This document shows, one piece after another, positions 1 through 5,382 of a DNA stretch of 5,382 nucleotides. Origin of the DNA: Bacteroidota bacterium (GTDB taxonomy: Bacteria; Bacteroidota; Bacteroidia; Chitinophagales; LD1); contig CANGXE010000131.1 of NCBI GenBank assembly GCA_947457525.1, forward strand, positions 1-5,382, written 5' to 3'. A model generated the notes under the pieces. The model saw nothing but the letters and a program-made list of their open reading frames with translations. It ran no database searches and had not been told where the DNA came from. Numbering within the stretch: position 1 is the first letter of the stretch; every line of letters starts with the position of its first letter. Position numbers and translations under genes: made by a program.

Positions 1-267
1 AATTTACATGATTGGGCGAAGGAAAACGGATTGTCGGTTAGTTCAAATGAGCAAATCGTTAATAACGATAAAATTAAGCAACTTATTAACGAGGAAGTAG
101 AGCGCTACAATGCAGATTTTGGCAAGTGGGAGCAAGTGAAGAAGTTTACATTGATGAGCGAAGAGTGGACAGTTGAAGGTGGACAGTTGACGCCTACGAT
201 GAAACTGAAGCGCAAAGTCATCATGGACCGATATGCTCACCATGTCAACGACCTTTACCGCGATTAA
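1..267 (+). CDS. Long-chain acyl-CoA synthetase (AMP-forming), C-terminal fragment
   Basis: This is the 3' end of a gene that begins left of the window; the frame is open from base 1 and gives 88 residues before TAA. Such enzymes activate free fatty acids with ATP and CoA to acyl-CoA, usually at the inner membrane, for degradation or lipid synthesis. The visible part matches the small C-terminal domain of the ANL (acyl-CoA synthetase) superfamily: a stretch around YNADFGKWEQVKKF, then LTPTMKLKRK at 187-216. The latter corresponds to the conserved 'LTPTxKxKR' end motif carrying the lysine that contacts the adenylate, followed by a short helix ending in LYRD. The TTG at base 31 could be read as a start, but the frame continues upstream of it and the fragment is too short to be a whole enzyme. 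The AMP-binding signature lies outside the window, so chain-length preference cannot be judged. The next gene starts 12 bp downstream. Confidence 0.85.
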   Translation, partial: NLHDWAKENGLSVSSNEQIVNNDKIKQLINEEVERYNADFGKWEQVKKFTLMSEEWTVEGGQLTPTMKLKRKVIMDRYAHHVNDLYRD

Positions 268-279
268 TTGAACCGCTAA

Positions 280-1575
280 ATGCACCAACAACACAACTTC
301 AACTTTCGCAATTGGGCAGGCAACCAATCGAGTGTGGCGAAAAATTATTTTGCCCCCGCATCTGAAGAAGAATTGGTGAATATCATTCGCCAATACCAAA
401 AAAATCGTTTGGTGGGCACCGGTCATTCTTGGAGTAGTTTGTGTGTGACGGATGCAACCTTAATTAGCACAGTTAACTACAACCAAGTGCTGCATTTGGA
501 TAAAGATAATCTGCAAGTTACTATTCAAAGCGGAGTTAAACTTTGGCAACTTAATGCCTATTTAGATCAGCATGGCTTAGCATTAAAAAATCTTGGCAGC
601 ATTAGCGAACAAAGTGTAGTGGGTGCTATTTGCACAGGGACACACGGCAGCGGTAAAGATTATCAAATCCTCGGCTCGCAAGTGGTGTCTTTTTCGATTA
701 TCAAAGCTGATGGCAACAAACAAGTTATTCATAGCGAAAATGACCAAGTATTGTTTAATCAAGCATTGATTAACTTGGGGGCGTTAGGTATTGTGTCTGA
801 AATGACCTTACAAGTGGTGCCTGCGTTTCAATTGCACGAACAAATTTTTATAGAAGATTTTGAAACGGCATTACAGAAGCTCGAGGAGTGGCGAAACACC
901 ACCGACCATTTGAAGTTTTGGTGGTTTCCGCACACCGATAAAATGATTGTTTACCTACATAATAGAACACAACAGCCGCGCAATGATAGCCGTTTTCGTC
1001 AATGGCTGATGGAAGAAGTTATATCAGTGTATGCTTATCGTTTTTTTGTGTGGATTGGCACTTTGAATCGCAATTGGAGGAAAACTATTAATCGAATGTT
1101 GCTCGCCAATTTTATTCGTCCGATTGACCGTATAGAGAAAAGTTATAAAGTGTTTAATGTGCCTCGTCCACCTATTCATCGCGAAGCGGAGTGGGCTTTT
1201 GATGTGGCGCTCGCTGCTGATGTGTTGAGAGCATATAAGCAGAAAATTGATAACTCATCGCATCGCATAAATTTTTTACAAGAAATCCGTTTCTCTAAGG
1301 CTGATAATTTTGCGCTTAGTCCAAGCTTTAGTCGAGATACTGTTTGGATAGGATGTTATAATATTGACAACTTTGGTTGGGTAGAATTAATGCATGATTT
1401 TGAAGAAATCGGTAAGCATTATAATGGCAGACCGCACTGGGGGAAAGAATTTACAGTCAGCAAAACTTACTTGCAAGGTCAGTATGCCGATTGGTCAAAG
1501 TTTGTCGCACTAAAAAGCCAATTTGACCCCATGGGAAAGTTTGAGAACAAGATGATTGCAGAATTATTTTCTTAA
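280..1575 (+). CDS. FAD-binding sugar-1,4-lactone / alditol oxidase family protein (ALO family)
   Basis: A 431-residue flavoprotein of the vanillyl-alcohol oxidase superfamily, D-arabinono-1,4-lactone/L-gulonolactone oxidase branch. These enzymes oxidise sugar lactones or alditols and pass electrons to O2 or another acceptor. Residues about 15-190 form the FAD-binding (PCMH) domain: GTGHSWSS at 46-53, whose His49 aligns with the histidine that binds FAD covalently in relatives, and SISEQSVVGAICTGTHGSG at 107-125. The C-terminal ALO domain has EIRF (Glu335, Arg337) and HWGK at 386-389. Their spacing resembles the Glu/Arg/Lys catalytic set that I recall from alditol oxidase AldO. The 'SISEQ' wording is closer to lactone oxidases than to AldO, and the AldO histidine/threonine pair after the RDTV stretch appears to be replaced (GCYN here). 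The substrate is therefore open. Length is normal for bacterial members, and no signal peptide is seen, so it is probably cytosolic. The ATG at 280 sits just upstream of the conserved NWAGN start of the family. Confidence 0.88.
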   Translation: MHQQHNFNFRNWAGNQSSVAKNYFAPASEEELVNIIRQYQKNRLVGTGHSWSSLCVTDATLISTVNYNQVLHLDKDNLQVTIQSGVKLWQLNAYLDQHGLALKNLGSISEQSVVGAICTGTHGSGKDYQILGSQVVSFSIIKADGNKQVIHSENDQVLFNQALINLGALGIVSEMTLQVVPAFQLHEQIFIEDFETALQKLEEWRNTTDHLKFWWFPHTDKMIVYLHNRTQQPRNDSRFRQWLMEEVISVYAYRFFVWIGTLNRNWRKTINRMLLANFIRPIDRIEKSYKVFNVPRPPIHREAEWAFDVALAADVLRAYKQKIDNSSHRINFLQEIRFSKADNFALSPSFSRDTVWIGCYNIDNFGWVELMHDFEEIGKHYNGRPHWGKEFTVSKTYLQGQYADWSKFVALKSQFDPMGKFENKMIAELFS

Positions 1576-1596
1576 ATTCATTTCATAATTGTTGTT

Positions 1597-2076
1597 ATGC
1601 CTTTCAAATCTATACTACGTTTTGGTATACTATCCGGATTGCTTTCGCTGTTATGGTTAGCGTTCGAGTTTATGTTCGGTTTGCATGATGCTTACATCGA
1701 TTTCCATCCCTATGTGACCATGTTTGGTTTAATCATTCCTGTTGGGGTGATGTATGCTATGATGAAAAAAATGCATCATGATGCTGTAGCTCATTTAAAC
1801 TTCATGGATTATGTCAAGCCTGGATTAGCATTAGCTTTTTTGATGGGTGTTATTGCTGCTCCGATGCAATTGGTCTTTCACTACGTCATCAATCCCGATT
1901 TTTTCGAAAATATGATTAGTTATGCCTTAGCAAATCGCTATTTCAAGACTGTTCAAGAAGCCACCGCTGAGTTCAATTTTAATGCCTATCTCCTAAAAAG
2001 TGTTGTCGGTACTTTTGTGTTCGCTGCTTTTTTAGCACTATTGATGGCATTTTTAAGATCTCGAAAACACAGATGA
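1597..2076 (+). CDS. DUF4199 family integral membrane protein
   Basis: A 159-residue protein of unknown function that I assign to the DUF4199 family, which is essentially confined to Bacteroidota. The pattern fits: an N-terminal 'FGILSGLLSLLW' helix, a second helix, a short polar loop ending in LNFMDYVKPG, a third helix, the 'YVINPDFFENM' segment, and a last helix with a basic tail (RSRKHR). Four membrane segments are visible at roughly residues 6-27, 38-57, 73-98 and 130-153, so it should sit in the inner membrane. The soluble part between helices three and four (about 99-129) is the only sizeable extramembrane loop. No catalytic motif can be seen. The start is 21 bp after the oxidase stop, with an A/T-rich leader and no Shine-Dalgarno sequence. 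Its last four bases (ATGA) contain the start of the next gene, so the two are probably translationally coupled. Confidence 0.8.
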   Translation: MPFKSILRFGILSGLLSLLWLAFEFMFGLHDAYIDFHPYVTMFGLIIPVGVMYAMMKKMHHDAVAHLNFMDYVKPGLALAFLMGVIAAPMQLVFHYVINPDFFENMISYALANRYFKTVQEATAEFNFNAYLLKSVVGTFVFAAFLALLMAFLRSRKHR

Positions 2077-2456
2077 AATACTTTCCACTCGCTACTTTGT
2101 TTCTATTTATCAGTATTACCGCGCTGGCTCAGAAAAAAAATATGGACACCAACTCCTTAAAACCATATTACCTCGTACTGCTCAAAAAAGGCACAAACCG
2201 TACGCAAGATACCATTCAAGCTGCGGAAATTCAGCAACTACACTTACGTCACATCAACGAGATGGCCGCTTCGGGAAAACTCAACGTAGCCGGCCCTGTG
2301 CTAGATGAAGGCGACTTGCGCGGTATCTTTATTTTTGATTGTGAAACGCAGGAAGAAGTGGTGGCGCTGTGCGAAGCCGACCCGGCTGTGAGAGCCGGTC
2401 GCTTGACTTACGAAATTTATGCTTGGATGACCCAAAAGGGCACCTGCTTCAAGTAG
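2073..2456 (+). CDS. YciI-like (YCII-related) protein with signal peptide
   Basis: A 127-residue protein whose residues about 31-118 match the YciI/YCII dimeric alpha-beta barrel fold. The family pattern is present: YYLVLLKKG strand, H57xxH60 helix, GKLNVAGPVLDEGDLRGIFIF, an acidic helix, EADPAVRAGRL (Asp103-Pro104) and a final strand YEIYAW. His60 and Asp103 are the likely equivalents of the conserved His/Asp pair noted in YciI structures; no firm reaction is known for most members. Residues 1-19 form a signal peptide (Lys2, hydrophobic core, Ala17-Leu18-Ala19 before Gln20), so the mature form should be periplasmic or secreted, whereas classic YciI proteins are cytosolic. It overlaps the DUF4199 gene by four bases (ATGA). 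Met24 at 2142, directly after an eight-A run, could serve as a second start giving a cytosolic form. It could be a generic YciI protein with no defined role. Confidence 0.82.
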   Translation: MKYFPLATLFLFISITALAQKKNMDTNSLKPYYLVLLKKGTNRTQDTIQAAEIQQLHLRHINEMAASGKLNVAGPVLDEGDLRGIFIFDCETQEEVVALCEADPAVRAGRLTYEIYAWMTQKGTCFK

Positions 2457-2491
2457 TTGAATTATCTTTATTATATCCTAAATTCCAGATT

Positions 2492-3526
2492 ATGTTTCGT
2501 TATGCACTCATTGCTTTTTTTATCCTGCTATTTTCTGCTTGCGAACGTAAATCTTCTGAAAATACTTCACCCAGTGTTAAAGACTATTTTAACTATGGCG
2601 AACAAGACATAAAAACCGCAGGGGTGCGCATGATTCCCATTCAAACGCCCAAAGGCACTTTCAATGTTTGGACAAAACGGATCGGTAATAATCCTCGCAT
2701 CAAAGTACTGATTTTGCATGGCGGGCCTGCGCTCACTCACGAGTACATGGAATGTTTTGAAAGCTATTTTCCAAAAGAAGGATTTGAGTTGTATGAGTAC
2801 GACCAGCTTGGTAGTTATTATAGTGATCAGCCCACAGACTCTAGTCTTTGGACCTTGGAGAGATTTGTGGAGGAAGTGGAGCAAGTGCGTATGGCGCTCG
2901 GGTTAAACAAAGATAATTTCTACTTGCTCGGTAACTCATGGGGCGGCATCTTGGGCATGGAGTATGCCTTGAAATATCAGCAAAATTTAAAAGGCTTAAT
3001 CGTTTCAAACATGACGGCTGATTATGCCAAATACGGAGCCTACAATGCTAAGTTGAGAAGCGAAATGCGAAAGAGTTTGGTGGACAGTTTGGAGCGTTTT
3101 GAGCAAGCCGGAGATTATACGAACCCTGTTTATCAGCAATTGGTTTTTGATGAATATTACTGTAAGCATATTTTGCGTAAACCTCGAGCAGCATGGCCTG
3201 AGCCGGTAATGCGTTCGTTTAAACATGTCAATCAGTTTGTGTATGAAATTTTGCAAGGTCCCAGTGAGTTTTTGCCGGGCGGACGGTTAGTAGGTTGGGA
3301 ATGTTGGTCAAGGTTGAACCAACTGACTGTGCCTACGTTAATGATTGGTTCGCGCTATGACACCATGAACCCCGAAGAGATGGAGCAGATGAGTAAACTT
3401 GTGCAAAATGGCACTTATCTTTATTGCCCCAACGGCAGTCATTTAAGCATGTGGGATGCGCAAGAAGAATACTATCCGGGGGTGATTGATTTTATCAAAA
3501 AGACAGACGCGTTAACCAAACAATAA
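2492..3526 (+). CDS. Proline iminopeptidase-like alpha/beta hydrolase, predicted lipoprotein
   Basis: A 344-residue serine peptidase-like hydrolase (MEROPS S33 type) that should release N-terminal proline or other residues from peptides. Residues 1-17 are a lipoprotein signal: hydrophobic core then FSAC, with Cys17 as the acylated residue, so it is probably membrane-anchored in the envelope. The core shows HGGPALTHEY (76-85), YDQLGSYYSDQP (103-114, nearly the Lactobacillus/Bacillus PepI wording), nucleophile elbow GNSWGG with Ser149, cap-domain YYCKHILR (222-229), Asp290 in SRYDTMNP and His317 in PNGSHLS. The Ser-Asp-His triad is thus complete. The fifth residue of the usual HGGPG oxyanion motif is Ala80 here. 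I chose ATG 2492 because it begins the lipoprotein signal. The frame is open back to an ATG at 2369, but that stretch overlaps the YciI gene and looks like nothing. The start lies 35 bp after the previous stop. True proline specificity is not proven. Confidence 0.87.
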   Translation: MFRYALIAFFILLFSACERKSSENTSPSVKDYFNYGEQDIKTAGVRMIPIQTPKGTFNVWTKRIGNNPRIKVLILHGGPALTHEYMECFESYFPKEGFELYEYDQLGSYYSDQPTDSSLWTLERFVEEVEQVRMALGLNKDNFYLLGNSWGGILGMEYALKYQQNLKGLIVSNMTADYAKYGAYNAKLRSEMRKSLVDSLERFEQAGDYTNPVYQQLVFDEYYCKHILRKPRAAWPEPVMRSFKHVNQFVYEILQGPSEFLPGGRLVGWECWSRLNQLTVPTLMIGSRYDTMNPEEMEQMSKLVQNGTYLYCPNGSHLSMWDAQEEYYPGVIDFIKKTDALTKQ

Positions 3527-3558
3527 GACCTAAGTTTTATTCAGATATTTGTTCTTGT

Positions 3559-4677
3559 ATGGCCACGCTTTATCCTTCACTTAAATTTATTCCTAAAGAT
3601 AAAAGTCTTTTCTACGCCACGGTGCGCCAGCGCGTAGATGCCTACTTTGCCGAACGTCAACTCAGCCGCCATGCCGATGGGCGAATGATCGTAAAAAGCA
3701 TAGTGATGATTTCGGCATATATGCTGCCTTTTCTAGTCATCCTTTTGTTGGGTTTACCTTTTTGGGCAGATTTGCTGCTTTGGGTCTTGATGGGATTTGC
3801 TTTGGCGGGTATTGGCATGAGTGTGATGCACGATGCTAATCATGGCGCTTATTCCGACAGCGATGCAGTGAATTATTTAATGGGGCATACGCTCACCATG
3901 CTCGGTGGCTCGGTTTACAATTGGAAGCTACAACACAATCATCTCCACCACATGTACACGAACATTGTTCATGCAGATGATGATATTTCTGATAAAGTGA
4001 TGCTGCGGTTTTCGCCACACACGGAGACAAAACCCACACACCGCTTTCAATACCTCTATGCGTTTTTCTTTTACGGCATCTCTACACTCTACTGGACTTT
4101 AGCCAAAGATTTTTTGCAATTAGCACGATACACTAAGCATGGCGTCAATAAAGCAGCCGGGGCGGAGCAACGAAACGTCATTCTGCGCTTGTGGGTCAGC
4201 AAGGCGGTATATGTGTTTGTTATGTTAGTGTTGCCCACCTGGGTATTTGGTGTGCCCTTTGGCGAAGTGTTGTTGGGTTTTGTGATTATGCATTTCATTG
4301 CGGGAGTGGTCTTGACATTTGTGTTTCAGTTGGCACATACCGTTGAAGGCACCACACATCCTTTGCCGAATGAGCGCGGTGTCATCGAGAATGATTGGGC
4401 AGCTCATCAACTGCAAACCACTGTAAACTTTGCTTCGCAAAACAAATGGCTCTCGTGGTATGTGGGTGGATTAAACTATCAAGTGGAACATCATCTGTTT
4501 CCGAAAGTGTGCCATGTACACTATCCCCAGATTGCCCCAATCGTGCAACAAACTGCACAAGAGTTTGGCTTGCCATACTTACAAAACGACACTTTTGGCG
4601 ATGCACTTCATGCACACTTTGCTTTACTCAAACGTCTAGGCAAAATGCCGAGTTTAGATGATGTGATTGCGGGGTGA
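3559..4677 (+). CDS. Membrane fatty acid desaturase (front-end / linoleoyl-CoA desaturase type)
   Basis: A 372-residue di-iron desaturase that introduces a double bond into an acyl chain in the membrane, using O2 and electrons from a carrier such as ferredoxin or cytochrome b5. The three histidine boxes are present: HDANH at 91-95, HNHLHH at 126-131 followed by MYTN and an ADDD acidic stretch, and QVEHH at 308-312. A glutamine opening the third box is typical of 'front-end' (delta-5/delta-6 like) enzymes. Unlike many eukaryotic ones, this protein has no fused cytochrome b5 domain; the N-terminus is only a 45-residue polar lead. Membrane segments are visible at about 46-64, 70-90, 160-180 and as a paired stretch at 209-257. 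Length is normal and nothing seems missing. It follows the peptidase by 32 bp. With the acyl-CoA synthetase fragment at 1-267, it is the second fatty acid gene of the row. Regioselectivity and acyl carrier (CoA or lipid) cannot be read from sequence. Confidence 0.9.
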   Translation: MATLYPSLKFIPKDKSLFYATVRQRVDAYFAERQLSRHADGRMIVKSIVMISAYMLPFLVILLLGLPFWADLLLWVLMGFALAGIGMSVMHDANHGAYSDSDAVNYLMGHTLTMLGGSVYNWKLQHNHLHHMYTNIVHADDDISDKVMLRFSPHTETKPTHRFQYLYAFFFYGISTLYWTLAKDFLQLARYTKHGVNKAAGAEQRNVILRLWVSKAVYVFVMLVLPTWVFGVPFGEVLLGFVIMHFIAGVVLTFVFQLAHTVEGTTHPLPNERGVIENDWAAHQLQTTVNFASQNKWLSWYVGGLNYQVEHHLFPKVCHVHYPQIAPIVQQTAQEFGLPYLQNDTFGDALHAHFALLKRLGKMPSLDDVIAG

Positions 4678-4695
4678 GTTTTCAATAAACTATTG

Positions 4696-5295
4696 CTATT
4701 TCAACTTTGTACCAACCATTCTAATTACATCCGCTTTCCCCTCGTGATATTTTCCTTCGGCTAGGGTAGTTTCTAGCGTCTCCAAGAGCTCAAAATGCAG
4801 TCCGGTAAAGTCTTCTTCTAGCATCGCTACGGTATAGAGCATGGCTAAGTCTTTTGGTCCACCGGAGCTGTTGTTGAGTTGAAGCGGGTTAAACGCTTCG
4901 AGAATGATTTTGCCGCCCGGTTTCAGCCATTCGATGGCATTTTTATGGATAGTTTGGCGAATGGAAGGAGGGAAGTGAGCATAAATAAACGCCACAACAT
5001 CTAAGCTGCTCGGAGCATATTTCACGGTTGTTGCATCCGCAATTTGATAATCAAATATTACATTGTTTTTGGCAGCTAGTTGCAGGGCTTTGCTTCGACC
5101 CACTTCGCTGCCATCAAAAGCCAATACTTGCCAACCATGTTTGGCGGCAAAGACCGCATTTCTTCCTTCTCCTTCGCAAGGAAGAAGGAGTGTGCTCGGC
5201 TGGAGTTTTATAAGTTGATTGGCAAAGAAAACGTTCGGACTTTCACCATACACATATTCTTCGGTGCTATATCTTTCGTTCCAAGGGTTACTCAT
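4696..5295 (-). CDS. Class I SAM-dependent methyltransferase (TehB/UbiE-like fold)
   Basis: A 199-residue cytosolic Rossmann-fold methyltransferase. N-terminal WNERYSTEEYVYGESPN (5-21) is the usual opening of this small bacterial group, often annotated 'tellurite resistance TehB-like' or just 'methyltransferase'. SAM-binding motif I is LLLPCEGEGRNAVFAA (36-51), the acidic residue after strand two is Asp61 in AFDGSE, a DA pair (87-88) precedes motif II LDVVAFIYAHFP (98-109), and LKPGGKIILEAFNP (124-137) is motif III. The substrate is unknown. I start it at ATG 5295, where the family's N-terminus begins; eight more codons back to a TTG at 5319 look like untranslated leader. It converges on the desaturase gene with 18 bp between stop codons and is not part of the plus-strand row. 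Its motif I coding region forms a marked hairpin (5163-5190). Confidence 0.87.
   Translation of the reverse strand: MSNPWNERYSTEEYVYGESPNVFFANQLIKLQPSTLLLPCEGEGRNAVFAAKHGWQVLAFDGSEVGRSKALQLAAKNNVIFDYQIADATTVKYAPSSLDVVAFIYAHFPPSIRQTIHKNAIEWLKPGGKIILEAFNPLQLNNSSGGPKDLAMLYTVAMLEEDFTGLHFELLETLETTLAEGKYHEGKADVIRMVGTKLK
5163..5190 (-). other. Hairpin inside the methyltransferase coding sequence
   Basis: Arms 5163-5174 and 5178-5190 can pair over 12 base pairs (one of them G-T) around a CGC loop, with a single unpaired A at 5183. The pairing comes from Leu-Leu-Leu-Pro codons (CTCCTTCTTCCT) facing Glu-Gly-Glu-Gly-Arg codons (GAAGGAGAAGGA) of SAM motif I. It lies about 105-133 bases into the message. 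The structure is seen directly; any function is conjecture, and no U-run follows it, so it is not a standard terminator. Confidence 0.45.
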
Positions 5296-5316
5296 AAAAT
5301 AACTATTATCGAGGGG

Positions 5317-5324
5317 CAAAATTG
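5317..5324 (-). promoter_or_regulatory. Possible Bacteroidota -7 element for the methyltransferase gene
   Basis: Read on the minus strand, these bases are CAATTTTG, matching five of the six fixed positions of the Bacteroidota -7 consensus TAnnTTTG. The box ends 21 bp before the ATG at 5295, which would give a short leader. No TTG is found about 20 bases upstream where the -33 element should be, so the call is weak. The methyltransferase is the leftmost minus-strand gene reading from the window edge and needs a promoter in this 87-bp A/T-rich gap or further right. Confidence 0.25.
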
Positions 5325-5382
5325 AATAAATAAGCTAATGCTGAAGTAAAAGTATTCATATTGGGTTTAAATAGTTGTTATA

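Noticed and set aside
43..426. 127-codon minus-strand open frame across the synthetase end and oxidase start
   Set aside because: It lies opposite two well-supported genes and its translation resembles no protein family; it is a shadow frame.
2463..2470. TATCTTTA ahead of the peptidase gene as a -7 element
   Set aside because: The final G is missing and no TTG is found about 20 bases upstream; co-transcription from the left is simpler.
2369..2491. Upstream extension of the peptidase reading frame to an ATG at 2369, giving 41 more residues
   Set aside because: It overlaps the YciI-like gene in another frame, would bury the lipoprotein signal, and the extra residues show no recognisable pattern.
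2567..2884. 105-codon minus-strand open frame inside the peptidase gene
   Set aside because: It is fully covered by a gene with an intact catalytic set, and its translation has no motif.
3531..3551. Promoter-like boxes TAAGTTTT (3531) and GATATTTG (3544) ahead of the desaturase
   Set aside because: Each misses one fixed base of TAnnTTTG, no TTG lies at the -33 distance, and such matches are frequent in A/T-rich gaps.
4683..4695. Short inverted repeat CAATA-AAC-TATTG between the two convergent stop codons, as a bidirectional terminator
   Set aside because: The stem is only five mostly A-T pairs with no G/C-rich core and no clear U-run, so it could arise by chance in A/T-rich DNA, although its position is suggestive.
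5296..5319. Longer methyltransferase start at a TTG (5319), adding eight residues
   Set aside because: The ATG at 5295 begins the conserved N-terminus of the family; the extra codons fall in the likely leader next to the -7-like box.
1..5382. Mobile element, CRISPR array, tRNA, rRNA or defence system
   Set aside because: No transposase or integrase, no regularly spaced repeats, no tRNA-like fold and no defence-type domains were seen on either strand.

Overview
The window reads as an ordinary chromosomal stretch from a member of the Bacteroidota, probably an environmental Flavobacteriia, Sphingobacteriia or Chitinophagia-type organism. Three things suggest this. One gene encodes a DUF4199 membrane protein, a family found almost only in this phylum. 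None of the starts has a recognisable Shine-Dalgarno sequence; the bases before the ATGs are A/T-rich instead, as is usual there. The DNA is moderately AT-rich. This assignment is an inference, not a database result.

Layout. Six genes run left to right with almost no space between them. They are the 3' end of a long-chain acyl-CoA synthetase gene (1-267), an FAD-dependent sugar-lactone/alditol oxidase (280-1575), a DUF4199 membrane protein (1597-2076), a secreted YciI-like protein (2073-2456), a proline iminopeptidase-like lipoprotein (2492-3526) and a membrane fatty acid desaturase (3559-4677). The gaps are 12, 21, -4 (an ATGA overlap), 35 and 32 bp, so they could share one transcript whose promoter lies left of the window. 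A seventh gene, a class I SAM-dependent methyltransferase (4696-5295), faces them on the minus strand with only 18 bp between stop codons. The last 87 bp (5296-5382) hold its upstream region and no gene that I can see.

How they may work together. The acyl-CoA synthetase and the desaturase at the two ends both act on fatty acids. The YciI-like protein and the peptidase both carry export signals, so the middle of the cluster points to the envelope. The oxidase and the methyltransferase have no obvious biochemical link to these. I see no single pathway, defence system, mobile element, CRISPR array, tRNA or rRNA. The most useful points for follow-up are the altered HGGP motif of the peptidase, the exported YciI protein with a possible second, cytosolic start, and the unknown substrates of the oxidase and the desaturase.
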